Assembly: GCA_028583605.1 (NCBI GenBank)
Contig: CM053332.1
Span: forward strand, 14,682,442-14,746,441
DNA: 64,000 nt
DNA from: Dastarcus helophoroides
Taxonomy: Eukaryota; Arthropoda; Insecta; Coleoptera; Bothrideridae
Direction of reading: 5' to 3'
The translations under genes were made by a program, and so were the position numbers. Below, one piece after another: positions 31,759-44,519 of this stretch; within the stretch, counting starts at the first letter, position 1; every line of letters begins with the position of its first letter. The notes beneath the pieces were generated by a model. That model was given only the letters and a program-made list of their open reading frames with translations, made no database searches and had not been told where the DNA came from.

Positions 31759-31993
31759 GAAAATTGAACTACAAATCTTGTCCTCTGAAACCAAGAAAGA
31801 TTAAAAAACACAACAGAAGTTGCTCTAACGCATTTCGATAGCCAAGAGATACTGTATCTCTCTGAAGATGATAGCTTGGCTATGGAAACGCGTTAGAGCA
31901 ACCTCTGTTGTGGTTTTTAATCTTTCTTGGTTTCAGGAGACAAGATTTGTAGTTCAATTTTTGAAGATAACCAAGGACCAGTCCGTTCCACCT
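31759..31993. mobile_element. FB element, both arms
   Basis: The left arm lacks its outer ~40 bp; the right arm is complete to CAGTCCGTTCCACC. The right-arm core reads CTGAAGA, GATAGC/GCTATG, GAAAC, ACGCGT, T, AGAG, with one helix II closing mismatch. Confidence 0.9.
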
Positions 31994-33205
31994 AAAAAAA
32001 TTATAGTTTTAATAAATTGTGAATTCTGTTTTGGTCTGAGTTGAAGTTTAGATTTATTTTAGGTCATAACTGAAACTAGGGCCGAAATCAGTTTTTTTTT
32101 TGGTCGAAATGGCCTAAAACAAATCAAAATTGAAAGCTGGGTCGACCTCTAGAAATAAGTAACCCAGGAATCCATTTCCTTGGTTTTCTGTTTTCTATTT
32201 TTTCTTTTATATAAAAAACTGTGTACTCCTTCATTTTTCAAGTGCAAGGAAAGTTTTTTTAGCTTCTTGTTGAGTTTTGGTACTAACGAATAGTTAAAAA
32301 TATGATTACAGCTCGGATACGAAAACGCGACATGTCGCCAAAAAACAATATAACCGCGCAATAAACGAATGTGTTTAAATATTAGCAAAATATTTATGGC
32401 ATGTTGATATCGTTTAATAATAGCAGGTAACCTTGAATATTATTGACGTAGCTTATCAGTTCTGGGTATTTCACTCAAATAATCCGCTAATATAATATTT
32501 TCCGCAATTTATAATTGCGCATCATATTTAATCAATGCAACCTTCACGAAAACCGAAAAAAAGTACTCCTATTGCGATAATTTTTTACTAATCGCACTAA
32601 TCGGGACTTTGTATCCTGTTCAAGCGACGCACTGTCGACATTATTTGCAGTATCACGATTGCCTTAATCTTGACCCTGAGCATAGTGAATAGTGAATAAC
32701 CATGAGGTCGACTAAAAAACTGGTTAAATTAAAGAGTTAACATTCGTATTATTTCCCATTTAGCAGAGTTGATTAATCGCGTTTAACAAGGACGCAACTT
32801 TTCTGTTGGCGCTTTGATTGCACATAATTAATTCAGTTCAGCTGGAATAAAGGAAATAATTGATGTAGCGACATAGGGGCAAAGTAATAAACACATGTCA
32901 CGCTAATTTCTCTAGAATTCCTAAGTGTCATTTTATACATCGATTAATGTCCCACACCTAACGCAAGTGCGTTGAACTTGGCAATTTATTAATTGAACGA
33001 ATCTTGTCAAATTGTCAAATGAAACAAAAAATATAATCTCGGGAATTCGCAAATAAAGTAAATCAAAATCACCAGTGAAGGTCTAACATCACCTAGCCTG
33101 TTACAGGTTTTCTAAAGACGAAAATGTTGCACTTAAATGACTGCAAATAATTTTTTCGCTTATAAATAATATAGTTCTTTTATTAAGGTACCAAGGGTGT
33201 TATAA
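31994..33205. other. Low-repeat AT-rich sequence, no gene recognised
   Basis: No motif, TE end or credible ORF. The minus-strand frame at 32149-32388 has no recognisable features. Possibly single-copy intergenic or intronic DNA. Confidence 0.4.
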
Positions 33206-33272
33206 GGATAATAAGGCACCGAGGTCGACAATGTACAGATTGTACGTCGACCGAGGATGTTATTATCCTTAA
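33206..33272. repeat. Hairpin with GTCGAC-containing arms
   Basis: GGATAATAAGGCACCGAGGT / CGACCGAGGATGTTATTATCC arms close on GTCGACAATGTAC-AGA-TTGTACGTCGAC. The surrounding GGTGTTATAAGG and AACATCTGGGGTGCC words suggest that it is the centre of a slightly larger miniature inverted-repeat element. Confidence 0.65.
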
Positions 33273-33439
33273 CATCTGGGGTGCCTTCAAAGTTTAATGT
33301 CCTACTAAATCTGCCATTCAATTCGCTTTTTATTTGACATTTACGATTAATTAATTTGACATCTATTATGTCAAAATGATTTGACTTAGAAGAAAGTGAA
33401 AATTAAAAGTTGTGTCATAAATTTATAATGCCCTAGGAC

Positions 33440-36400
33440 CAGTGGCGGCTCGCGTATAGTTACTGTGGAACTGCAGCACCCCCAATTTCGCTTACGAGTT
33501 TTTTCTTTAAATTTTCCGAAGACTTTTCCTTAAACAATTTTTTGTAGAGAATTAGAATTTTCTCTGATTTATTTTTACAGAAATATCAAGTTTCTATTAC
33601 GAAGTTGCGGAATTTTAAACTCTATTTTAATTTTTTTTCTAATTTTTGTAAAAATTTTGAGAAAATAATTAACATTTTAAAATAACATCTAAATCCATCT
33701 CCTCTTGTATTTTAATATTTCTCTGAATAAAAATTCGAGTTTTTACCTGAAATTTCAATTTTAACTTTTTTGTAGAAAAATTTTCAGTTTCTTTTAGATA
33801 TTTCGATTTATTTAAGAAAATTTTAATTTTTCTGCCAAGTTTCCATTTTTCCTAAATATTTTATAAAAAGAAATTTTTTATAAATTCCTATTTTTTTCTG
33901 AAAATGTTGTCCCTAAAATTTCTTCTGGAAATTTCAACTTTTCCAGATTTTTTATGTTCCTCTAATTTACTTTAAAAATGTGAAGTTTTTCCACTAGACT
34001 TTGGCATTTCATAGTTTATTTTATTTTCTAATTTAGATAAAAATGTTTAGCAAAAAATACCCTAAATTTTTTATAAAATTGTCATCATTTTGGAAAAAAC
34101 TAAGATATTTTAAGAAAAAATTTAATTTTCAACTCCTTTCGCATTACGATATTTTTCTAAAATGAAATAGCCGAGTCTTGGATTATTTTCGGAAAATTTC
34201 GATCTTTTTGTGTAAATATATTTAAATTTTTTCTCAAATTTCTATTTTCTCTAAGAAATTTTGATTTTTTTCCCATGCAATTTGTGTTTTTATCTAAACA
34301 TTTTATACAGAGGAATTTTTTTCGAACTTCGAATTTTGCTGGAGATTTCGTCTTTAAAATATTTTTTCTTGTAAAAACTTTGATTTCTCTAATTTGTTTT
34401 AGAAATGTTCAAGTTTTTCACGAAACGTTAATATTTTAAAGTTCCTTTTATTTTGTAATTTTGATAAGAAACTGAAAATTATAAATACTAACTGGCCCTA
34501 GCGAACTTCGTACCACCTCAGAATTAGTAAATATTGTGTTAACTCATTAGATGAATTAAATTTTACATTAAAATATTTAATACGCTCGTCCGTTTCCAGG
34601 TGAATCCTACGCGAAAAACCGCTAAAAACGGGTCATAATCAAAACAGGTAGAGTGCCATCTACTGGAAACTGATTACAACACATTTACGGTAAGTGTATG
34701 TTGCAGAGCATTTCTGTCATGTTCCTGTTATGAATTAGAGATAGCGCTGTACACGAATTCCCTATAAAACATGTGAATTTTTTCAATATTTTAACCTTTA
34801 TTCTGCTATTCGAGGCCGAGGTAAATCCAACAAAGCAAAGAACATAGAAATCAGTTTAACCGTTCTGGAGTTATAAATGGTGTAACTAACACGACTCTGT
34901 TTTATGTATATAGATACATTTAGAGAAAATAAACTCCAAATTTGCATAAAAATAAGAAAACTTTGACCTAAATAAAGAAAAAATGAACCTTGTAAATTTC
35001 AACATTTTTTGCAATTTGATTTTCTCTAAAAAAATTACTACTACCTGTAGGACCAAAGAAAATTCTGAATCGAAATTTCCAATTTTCCCAAAAATGTTAA
35101 ATTTATTCTTAGTAATTCTCAAGTTCGAAATTAAAGAATAAGAGCAAAAGCCGACAATATTTCAAGGAAAAGTTGAGATTTCTTATTTGTATACAAAATT
35201 TTTGAAATAAAGAACAATTTAGAAATAAAAAAAAACAATTTTTAAAAATAAATTAATTGTCAAAAATATTCTTAAAATTTCGACTTTTAAAGTGGGAATT
35301 ATTGAAATTTTTAGAAAAAAAGTGTCAACATTTCAAGAAAAGTCTCAAAATTTAGAAAATAAAAACAGTCAAAATGTTCCAAAAGAATTAATCAACAATT
35401 TAATGCTTGAAGTTAATATTTTGAAATTAAAATTTAAATTTTGACAATTTATTAGGTACATATACTAGCAAGTTTTTTTTGAAATTTGTTTTAAATCTTG
35501 GCACAATTTTAAAAATCGAAATTTTTGTTAGTAGGAGTAATATTTATTTTAATATAATAATAAATATTAAATATAATAATAATAATATAACAAAAAATTT
35601 AAATTAAAAAAGAAAAAATTACCAGTTATCAAAAATAAAGCCAAAGTTATCAAAAAAGCCGAAATTAGAAAAAAAGTGGAATTTTAATAAATAGTAGAAA
35701 TTTTTAAGTGTTCCAAATATTTAAAATTTTGAAAAATGGCTAAAATATTGAAAAATTCAAACATTTGGAAAAACTGAAATTTTTAATAAAGTGGGAATTA
35801 AAAAAAAGTTGAAAATTTTAGAAAAGTGCAGATTTAAGAAAAGGTTAAAATTTACAAAAAAAAAGTCGAAATTTTTTGACACTTTGATCTTTATAAATTT
35901 AGAGAAATATATGAAATATGTACAAAATTTAAGGATAAGGCAAAAGTTTTCAAAAACTTTCAAATTCTCAAAATAAGTCAAAATTTTGAAACTGAAGAAA
36001 TTTTTAAACAAATAGGGTCAAAATGTTATAGTCGAAATTTAAAAAAAATCTCAAAGCTTTGAAAAAGTAGACACATCAAAAGATCTGTATCAGTAAAAAC
36101 CAAAATTTTTGATGCCGGAATATTGAAAACAAGTCAAAAATTATCAGATAGATCGAAGTTTCCAAAAGTCGAAATATTGAGAAGTTAAAAGTTTGAAGAA
36201 AGTTTAAATTTTTGGTAGTTCAAAATTTTGAACCAAAGTTCGAAAGATTTTTTAAAAAAGATTGAAAATTTAGGTTCAACAAAATTTTGAAAAAATGTTA
36301 AACCTTTCATAAAACGTCAAGATTTAAAAACAAAACAACATTTTTAAGAAATTTCTAAAATTAAAAAGTAGCCAAATTTAAAAAAAAGTCGACATTTTAT

Positions 36401-37094
36401 AAAATGTCTCAGTTTCAAAAAATCGAAACTTTACAAAAATAGTCGAAATTTTGAAAAATGGTACATTAAAAAAACAGTCGAAATTATTAAGAATCTAAAT
36501 TTTTAATAAAAATATCATAATTTTTCAAAAAAAATGATGAAATTTCGAAATAGATCGAAAATTTAAAAAGTCAAAAGTCCAGTTTTAAAAAAGTTTAAAT
36601 TTTCAGAAAAAGCTAACATTTTCAAAGGTTAACATTTTGAAGAAATGCACTAAATTTTCAAAAAATGCACTAAAGTTTCAAAAAAATGCACTAAATTTTC
36701 AAAAAACAATACAAAAAAAAAACAAAATACCGAAATGTTTAAATATTTTCGAAAATGGAGATATTTTTAAAAGAGTATACACAGATTTTTGAAAAAGACA
36801 ATACTTAAAAATAAAATAAAGCTGAAAGTACAAGAAAAAAGTCTAAATTTTGGCATACAACCGAATTTGGAAAAATCCAATCTTTCAAAAAATGCAACAT
36901 TATTTAAAAATTTTCATTGTCAAATTTTCTAAGAAATTTAAAATTTTCGGAGAAGTTACATTTTGAAAAAGTCGAAATTTTTAGTTGAAATTTTAAAATG
37001 TTCAAATTTTGAAGAAACCGGCATTTTGGATCAAACAAAAAACGCTAAACATTGTCGCAGCACCTCCATTAGTTTTGGCTACGTGCCGCCACTG
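33440..37094. mobile_element. hAT-like element, 3.66 kb, perfect 8-bp target duplication
   Basis: The left terminus is CAGTGGCGGCTCGCGT, the right terminus ACGTGCCGCCACTG. CCTAGGAC occurs immediately outside both ends (33432-33439 and 37095-37102), the 8-bp target duplication diagnostic of hAT-type insertion. Subterminal GCAGCACCCCC / GCAGCACCTCC differ in orientation, so the inverted repeat is short. No transposase is visible. The interior is motif sequence that is minus-oriented in the left third and plus-oriented in the right two thirds, with a non-motif centre. Open frames within (34886-35122, 35757-36011) are repeat artefacts. Confidence 0.88.
34490..34900. other. Non-motif centre of the hAT-like element
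   Basis: Balanced sequence without motif words, including TAGAGTGCCATCTACTGGAA and an inverted GTTTCCAG / CTGGAAAC pair ~65 bp apart (34596-34670). It marks the point where motif orientation switches and may be a nested insertion. Confidence 0.4.
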
Positions 37095-37230
37095 CCTAGG
37101 ACGTTATTATTCATTTAATGTATCCTAAAATAGGTTAGTTATTGTAAAATAACAGAGCTGTAGGACATTATATTACACTTATCCCACATTCTCCGCATGT
37201 CATGTACCAAATTGTTGAGAGACTTATGTT

Positions 37231-38370
37231 AAAATAGAAAATGGAACGGAGGCCAAGAAGAAAGGAAAAGGCTCTGAAAGTTGGGGATGTTACGAACATT
37301 TTTATAAGTGGAGTGCCCAAAGAAAAAAGAGCAAAACAAGGGGCGTCCATTAGTAATACTCAGAAAACTAAGAAAATTCATAACCAGCTGGGAACCGATT
37401 AATGAAAGAATCATAAGATGAACCTTAAAATTGTAGGTAACAACACAACATTATTGGGGGTATATGGAGTCAACGATGATGATCTGGCCCAGAATAAAGA
37501 TGCCTTTTTGAACAACTAAACGAGGGAAATAAGCAAAATTGGATTATCAAGAGAAATAATACTCTTGGAAGATCTCAGCCGAAGAATAGCTGAAGAATAG
37601 CCGAAGAATAGCCGAAAAACATGATAAAGTGCTTGGAAAATATGGAGAGGAAGTTATTAATGACAACGGAAGAAGAATTATACAGATATGCAAACAAAAC
37701 TATCTCTCAATATTAAATGGACATTATCAACATAGACATTCGTAAATATATCTGGAGACAACCAACAAGAAATCTAAAAAGTATTATCGACTATATGATA
37801 GTAGGCCAGAAATCTAGATTAAACTTCCCAGATGTAAGAGTCCAAAAAGGTGCCTCAGGTGGAAACGACCACTAGCTTGTGAAAGGAAAAATAACTTCAA
37901 ACATAAACAAACAAGATGATACAGGAGAACACCACACAACAAATGAAGAAATCACAACAAGATATAATATAAACAGTTTGGAAAATAACAGTACAAGAGA
38001 GCTATGCAAAAATAGACTCAATTAAAAGATACAACAAAACAGTTTTGTTAATATAGAAGAAGAATATATAAGTACATAAGGGAATGCTCACTGGAATCAT
38101 TAGATCACCAAGAGAAAAAGGAAAAACAGCAAAAACCATATTGGTGGGATGAAGAAATTCAACAGGAAATCGAAGAAAAACGGAACAAATATCACAAATA
38201 CCTAAGTTCAAAGAATATAAGCGACAAACTACAATACAAAGTCACACAAGCTAGAGTTAGCAGAATGATCAACAACAAGAAGAACAACCAATGGGAAAAG
38301 ACATGCTTAAGACTACCTACAACACCTATATAGAAGGAAGATAAGTACAAAAAGCTGGAGACTTCTTAAG
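37231..38370 (+). pseudogene. RTE-type LINE, decayed endonuclease domain
   Basis: Frame-shifting translation gives RKEKALKVGDV, VPKEKRAKQGAS, TSWEPINERII, LLGVYGVNDDDL, REIILLEDL, then KYGEEVINDNGRR, a LSILNGH-type segment, RQPTRNLKSIIDYMIV and VQKGASGGNDH. These follow the order of the RTE-clade apurinic-like endonuclease (VYAP-like strand, DFN region, IDYI, SDH). The expected GDFN is changed to EDL and the SDH to NDH followed by a stop. About four frameshifts or stops make it non-functional. Confidence 0.75.
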
Positions 38371-38373
38371 AAC

Positions 38374-39081
38374 ATGAGAACAGAACGAAATAGAGAAATA
38401 ATCCCACCAATTAGACCAGAAGAATTGAATCAATACTTGGCAAAGATGCTAACAGAAGAGAGGCCAAAGTTTATAGACACCCAGCACGGAAATTCAAATA
38501 TAGCTCTACAAGGATCCCTATTAAGACTAACGACGTTAGAAGTTAAGGAGACAGGTAAAACCTTAAAAAAAGGTAGGGCCACAGGACCAGGAAATATCCC
38601 CGGAGAATTACTAAGGTGCGGACCTGAAAAGCTATTTCACGCTCTAAGAAATCTGTTCCAAAGATGCATCGGCACATTGGAAGTACCCAAGGAATGGAAA
38701 ATATTATACATATCCACAATCCATAAGAAATCAGACAAAAACAACTGCGATAACTATCAGGGAATAGCGGTTACATGTACTAGTAGCAGATTATATGGAA
38801 AAATACTTAAAAACAGAATAGAAAACGAATACACGGATATAGAAGCTGAAGAACAAGCAGAATTCAGAGCAAGAAGATCCACAATAGATCATATCTTCTC
38901 ACTGACACAAATCCTAGAAAAGAAAGCAGCGTTTGACCAGGAAGTCCATATTTTGTTTGTCGATCTGACAAAGGCCTATGACAGTTTGCCTCTAATAAGA
39001 CTGTGGGAAACATTACATCTTAGTAATATAAACACCGAAATAATTAAAGTAGTAAAATTCCTAAAATATACCAAGACATAA
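38374..39081 (+). pseudogene. RTE-type LINE, reverse transcriptase fingers and palm
   Basis: A 235-codon open stretch. Visible RT blocks in order: KKGRATGPGNIPGELL (canonical KAPGxDGIPAELL, here GPGN), PKEWKILYISTIHKK, NNCDNYQGIAVTCT, then EFRARRSTIDHIFSLTQILEKK and VDLTKAYDSLP (motif A, catalytic Asp present). It stops just before motif B. The order and wording match RTE-clade LINEs. The upstream endonuclease and downstream thumb are in other frames. Confidence 0.85.
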
Positions 39082-39962
39082 GAACTAGAGTGAAAACAAA
39101 ATATGGTTTAACAACAGGGTTCTTGTATATCCCCGAGGTTTTTTAAAATCTACTTAGAAAGTGCATTGAGAAATTGAAAACGAAAATGCAGTAGTATGAG
39201 GTTACCAATAGACGACGATACTACATTATATACGCTATTATTTGAGGGACGACCAAGTGGTAGCTGCTCAGGATGACATGAAGTACATGACGCGAAAACT
39301 TATAGAGGAATACAAAAAATGGTGCCTGGAAGTCAGTGTTAAAAAGACAGGGGGGCACCAAAACGACCCGAACCTGGCGACCGGGCACACTATCAACCAC
39401 TGTAAAAACTATAAATATCTGGGAATGAGGATCTCTAGAGACAGCACGCTAGATGAAGCAATATCGAAAAGGAACATCCAAGGAAGAAAAGCAATTGCGA
39501 TGCTTAATACTATACTATGGGACACGAACATAACTATAGAGAATAAGAAGAGAATTTACAACTCAATCGTAAAAATATAATAACGTACAGCTTAGGGTGT
39601 GGCCATTAAAAGAAAGATTAGAAAAAGTAGTACAAGCCACAGAAATGGATTTCTGGAAACGAGCAACTAGAAAATCCAGGAAAAATCGAATACCAAACGA
39701 CACAATAAAACGTACATTAGGAATAAAACACGATATAGTAGATGGCATCAGAACGCAACAGTTAATATGGTATGGACACGTACTAGAGAATATCACAAGA
39801 CCGACTACCTAAGAAGATCTTGAACTAGAACCCTTATGGATGAAGAAAGCGAGGAAGACCACAGCCAAAGCTGGAGAGGGGGAATCAGTAAAGAAATATT
39901 GGAAAGAAATCTGGAAGAGGACCCACCCAAGTTTAGAGATTTTGCTGATGATTTCAACATTC
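39082..39962 (+). pseudogene. RTE-type LINE, catalytic motif remnant, thumb and C-terminus
   Basis: Motif B is degenerate (YGLTTGFLYIP). The catalytic box, normally FADDQ, appears as DDQVVAAQDD after a frameshift at about 39245. Then come LIEEYKKWCLEV, NYKYLGMRISRDS, RKAIAMLNTILWD (39242-39580), and after another shift RLEKVVQATEMDFWKRA, DTIKRTLGIK and QLIWYGHVLEN (39597-39812), the usual RTE C-terminal order. The last ~40 bp (ACCCACCCAAGTTTAGAG to 39962) abut the oppositely oriented LINE fragment. Confidence 0.8.
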
Positions 39963-40311
39963 TAACGAGGCGTACGTAACCATTGGTCTGACAAACGTCA
40001 GGTAAGACCAGTAGATCATTTTGGGGTTCAGTCCCCATGTTTTTCCAAAGAATCTAAGGCAGTTCCAGTTTAGCACTGCTGCACGTTCGACTACCTTTGT
40101 CAGGTGTGTGTTCCAAGTAAGTTTCTGGTCTAGCATTAAACCTAGGTATTTTGTCTCACTTGTGAAGTCAATTTGTACTCATTTCATGATGGAAGCTATC
40201 AATGAGAACTTTCTTCTTTTAGTGAATGGAATAATAACTGTTTTGCTTAGGTTGTTGATTTCAACTTTTTTGGCAAATTGGAAGCTTCAATTTCAAATTT
40301 CGGATTTTTGA
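39961..40311 (-). pseudogene. R1/LOA-group LINE, RT thumb fragment
   Basis: The minus-strand reading gives VIIPFTKR-type sequence, FSLIASIM, YLGLMLDQKLTWNTHL, RFFGKTWGLNPK and WSYLTFVRPMVTYASLE. These match the thumb region of R1/LOA/I-group LINEs. About 330 bp of it, including the abrupt junction to the RTE tail at 39961, are nearly identical to 44755-45087. Confidence 0.8.
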
Positions 40312-40480
40312 TTTTTAGGTAACAAAGCTTAAAAGAAACTAATTTCACAAAATAAATTCTTGAATTCGAATTCTAGCCGATTTTGTCTTATTTGCTCATC
40401 TATGTATAGAAGAAAATTTTAAAACAATAGCCATTGCATTCATTCAACTGGTGGAGCGCATACACTGCAGGCATCAAACA
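40312..40480 (-). other. LINE 3' region or unrelated AT-rich spacer
   Basis: AT-rich DNA between two minus-strand LINE pieces. It may hold the 3' untranslated end of the copy at 40481-41765; no poly-A is visible. Confidence 0.3.
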
Positions 40481-41765
40481 ATAATATGGTTGATGAAAAA
40501 AAATTCTGGGACGTTTCGTGTTCCTTTTCGTCCATCCCGCACCTCGACCTAAGGAGATCTTTTGTGCATACCCTGATCTATGCAGTCCCCAGGTTCAAAC
40601 TCTTGTTAAAGTTTATTATGGACCTGGGATTAAGCTTTTCCATATCTGAGGGGTCTAAAGACGTCCATCCGAGTTAGATATGGCTTTTGCGTGCAGGTGC
40701 ATCGCACTTGCATAGCACATGTTCTGCAGTCTCCGTAGCTTCTGCGCAAAAGCGACATAGGTCTGTTTCAGCTTGACCCATTTTCTTAAGGTGGTACCTC
40801 ATAGGGCAATATCTTGTTACGAAGCCGGTTAGTATCCTCAATTCAGATTTGCTGGGTTCTAAGTAGGCCGTTGCCTTTCAAACATTCCCGATATCAATCT
40901 TTTACTAGATATGATCTCCAATGGGAAATTCTTGACTTTGCTTCCGATTTTTTGACCTCATTGTTGATTTAACTTTCAGAAAAACTAAAAGCCGGTTCAG
41001 ATCCAAGTAATGACGATGCAGATCCTAGTGAGTTGGTCTGCAGCTTCATTCCCTTGTATTCCTTTGTGCCTTGGCACCCACTTAAGGTTGACTCTGTTGT
41101 GTTTAGCCAGCCAGTTGGTTTAGAGTTTGTTGACAGTGCTAAACTAGTTTGAATTTGACAATGGAGCTACTAAGGGCCTTTATTGCCCCTTGACTGTCAG
41201 AGAAAATGTAGATCTTTGTTCCTTTCAGGTTTCTTCGAAGGCACTCGTAGGCGCAGAGTTCTATTGCATGTATTTCAGTTTGAAAGACAGTTGGGTCTTT
41301 TTCTAAGGCTTTAGAAAACTTCTAGTTCAGGCCATAAATGCCCCCTGTCTTTGATCCATCTGTAAACCAGATGAATAATTTGTGTCTTTCTTCAGGTACT
41401 GATTGAGCGCCAGTGTGACTATGTAAGTCCACTTCAAAGGAATGATCAAATTCCAGAGTTGCATATAATCAACCGATCTTGCTAAAATCACAGGGCTACA
41501 TTCCTTGATGATTCCCATGTGACCGACGAAGTCTATTTCTTTAAATTGTTTTAATTGCAGTAATCTTGAGGCTCCTTTGATCACCTCCCGCTTCACTAAA
41601 AGGTGGAGAGGAGTGAGCCCTAGCATTACCTCCATGGCTGCTGTTGGACAGGAGTTCATTGCACCTGTTATGGCCAGATATGCGTACCTTTGAACTATAT
41701 TCAGTTGGATTCCGGATTCGATGTGGGTTGTCAAAAGTTTAGGCCAGCACTTAGGCCCATTGTAC
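40481..41765 (-). pseudogene. R1/LOA-group LINE, linker, RNase H and zinc-knuckle C-terminus
   Basis: Minus-strand order: VQRYAYLAITGAMNSCPTAA, MEVMLGLTPLHLLVK (post-RT linker; open 41327-41734). Then RNase H: WFTDGSKTGG (first Asp), QTEIHAIELC (Glu), FSDSQGAIKAL (Asp), VPRHKGIQGNEAADQL (last Asp). Then LRILTGFVTRYCPMRYHL and CRFCAEATETAEHVLCKC. All four RNase H acidic residues can be read, but across several stops and shifts. It lacks the RT. Confidence 0.85.
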
Positions 41766-41791
41766 TATCCCCTTAATTAAGGTGTCCTTGG

Positions 41792-42925
41792 TCATTCATT
41801 CAGCCACCCAACCTTGTTGTGAAACTGAAGAACATCCCTTGGATGGGCCTCTCTCAAACTGGCCACACTAGGCCAGAAGTCCCCCAGCGTGGATTCTCCA
41901 TTTGATGCTAGTGCCGAGCAGTGACACATCACGTGCTCGACACTCTCATCTTCTTCTAAACACCCCCTACAACTCGGGTCGTTTATAATTTCCATTCTGA
42001 GGAGGTGTTTGTTTAATCGACAGTGACCTGTACAAATCACTACAAGTTTCCTGAGGTTATTCCTTGAAAGCTGTAGGTCTAGTTTTGCCCTTTCCCTGCA
42101 TGACATTTTAATGAATGCGTGAGTTAGTTGGCATGTTGTGATTGATGCCCTTATGGCTTTGTGTTTGCGATGAATTTTTTCGTTAAGTAGGGATCTTACG
42201 GTTGATCTAGTCAGGGGAAGGGTTGTTTTTGGTTCAGCGACTTGACCTTCGAACCCTTCCTCGCTAGTTCGTCAGCGCGTTCGTTTCCCTCTTTCCCAGA
42301 ATGTCCTTTAATCCATATTAGAGTATGTTTAGTTGCTTTTGGGCACCATATTAAAGAAGCGTATGTAACAAGGGGTGTAATTATCATCCTATATGACCAG
42401 TAGGTCATTTTTGGTTCCAGACCCCAAGTTTTGTTGAATAATCTGCGGTACGTCCAGAACGCTATCGTGGCTCGCTTGATTATTCAAGTCAAATGAGGAT
42501 TCCAGGTGAGCTTTTGGTCTAGGACTATTTCTAGATATTTAGTCTCACTTAAGAAGTTAAGTTGAATTCCATTCATAGTGGGAGCTGTTAGATTTAGTTT
42601 CCTTCTCTTCGTGAAAGGAATTATTGTTTTATTTGGGTTTACCTTTGTTTTGTCAATGCTTTGTTTGTCAATGCTGTTCAGGACTTTCTGCATTAAATTC
42701 GACAGGATTTTATTGTTTTTGCCCCCTGATAATAACAGTAATATCATCTTTATAACCTGCTGCTTCAAAGCCCGACTAATGTAGTATATTTAAGGGGTCA
42801 TCATTCACGATGGACCACAGCAGTGGATATAAAACACATCCTTGGGGACAACCCCTTGCTGCACTCACTGTGACTGAATCACTGCCTAAGGTTACTTTGA
42901 GAGTTTTCCATAGTTTTGAAAAACA
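41792..42925 (-). pseudogene. R1/LOA-group LINE, second copy: RT palm, partial RNase H, C-terminus
   Basis: Minus-strand order: ARGCPQGCVLYPLLW (motif B), GYKDDITVIIRG (motif C, A changed to K), IIPFTKRRKLNL, VLDQKLTWNPHLT, FNKTWGLEPKM, PLVTYASLIWCPKA. The reading then jumps to WIKGHSGKEGNERADEL of RNase H, an internal deletion of the linker and most of RNase H. Then LVVICTGHCRLNKHL and CRGCLEEDESVEHVMCHC. Related to, but distinct from, the piece at 40481-41765. Confidence 0.85.
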
Positions 42926-42929
42926 ACTT

Positions 42930-43075
42930 TTGTCTGAAAACAAGGAAGATTAAAAAATACAACAAAAGTTGCTCTAACGCGTTTCGTTCGTTTTTTAATC
43001 TTTCTTGGTTTCAGGGGACCAGCTTTCTATTTCAATTTTTGATGATAACCAAGGATCAGTCCGTTCCGCAAAAAA
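42930..43075. mobile_element. FB element with collapsed centre
   Basis: The left arm runs to GCTCTAACGCGTTTCG and then joins TTCGTTTTTTAATCTTTC in the right arm. The hammerhead-like segments are lost from both arms. It lies directly at the upstream edge of the LINE piece. Confidence 0.85.
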
Positions 43076-44519
43076 AATAATAAAATTTTAGTTTCATTTT
43101 TTTTCTGAAGTGGTTGTTTGTAGTGCTAATTTTTTATGATGAATTCAAACCTTTCCTGTTCATTTAAAAATGACGTGTGATATATTGAAATATTCACAAC
43201 TTACAGGAAGACAATATGCAATTCCAAATAACGGACTCTAATCAGTTGAACGGAGTTTTCCCATTCTGCAATATATTTGTGTGTTCCATTCGTAAAATCA
43301 AGGACGTTTTTGAACAAACAACAAATACGTGGAGCTGTTTGCGAAAGCAAAATAGGTATTAATGCCTAATTATAAAGTTCGTTCGACTGACATTGACATT
43401 TACATAGATGGCCTCGCCCCTAAGACCGGAACTACCAAATAATGCAAAGTGCAAAATTTTAATAATGCATGCATTTTGCTTATGCTCGGCGTATTTTACA
43501 TAAATTCAACTTCATTATAATTTGTGATTTTTTTTAAAGTCCTGGATGTCTTATTGCATGTGATGTCTTGTTGCATGTTTCTCATTTTTGCATTTGCGGT
43601 GCTAATTTTTTTTTAAGATTACAAGTTAATAAAATTATCCCAACTACTTAAGAATTATCTTCAGCAAAAGGTACCTCGTCATGAATAAAATATTACATTG
43701 CCAAAAAAGACACATTTAGGATCTTTCCTTTTTTAAACGTTGCACTTGAAACATCACTTTCTTAATTTAGCACAGCGTACGTGACTGTGTTTTATTAATC
43801 TTTAATTTGAAACGTAGATGTTCGACAAATCAATTGGATTTATAGACAACCTTGCCGTATGTTAATAACTAATGCACAAAGTACTTCCAGGTGTCGCAAG
43901 GCCATCAAGGTCATTATTATAACAAAAATAATGCAATTAAAAAGCAGAAAATATAATTAACACAACAGCCGATGTCAACATGCATTATAACGATTGTAAA
44001 AGGTTAGAGCTTGTGATAGAACAATTATTGTTTGCAGTTCCTAAACAAGTTTTTGCTAGTTGTACAACGTAACAGTGTTTAATTAAGAAATCGACTTTTT
44101 TCTCCTTCATTGACCTCATGACAATAGAGAATTTAATAAGTTATTCAAACATTTCTGTTATTTAAGTATTGTTAACAGATTAGGATTAGACGTCATTAAT
44201 AATTGGATTAAATATTGTTTATTTATGTTATAATTACTAATGTAAGTTAAAATAAATTGTTGGATATTTTGTTATATACAAACCTTTTAAAAAAATAAGA
44301 AAAACATAAAAAATTCTTCAGCCTACGATTTTAAAAATAATATAGAAGCAAGGAAAGAATCGAAATTTCAAAAAATTAAATTTTGAGTTAAAAATCGTGA
44401 TTTCATAAAGGGGCGAGTTTTGCGAAAAGCTTAAATTTCGAGAAAAAAGTTGATGCTCCATCGAATATTTCTCAAATTTTCTTTTTTTGAAGTAAAAACT
44501 TCTTTAGGCGCTCTAAGCG
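43076..44519. other. Low-repeat AT-rich sequence, no gene recognised
   Basis: No motif blocks until a short patch at 44340-44460. No credible ORF. Probably single-copy DNA. Confidence 0.4.

Noticed and set aside
35757..36011. Minus-strand frame and an opposing + frame in the hAT-like element
   Set aside because: Checked as possible transposase remnants. No hAT dimerisation or RNase H-like motifs; the sequence is motif repeat.
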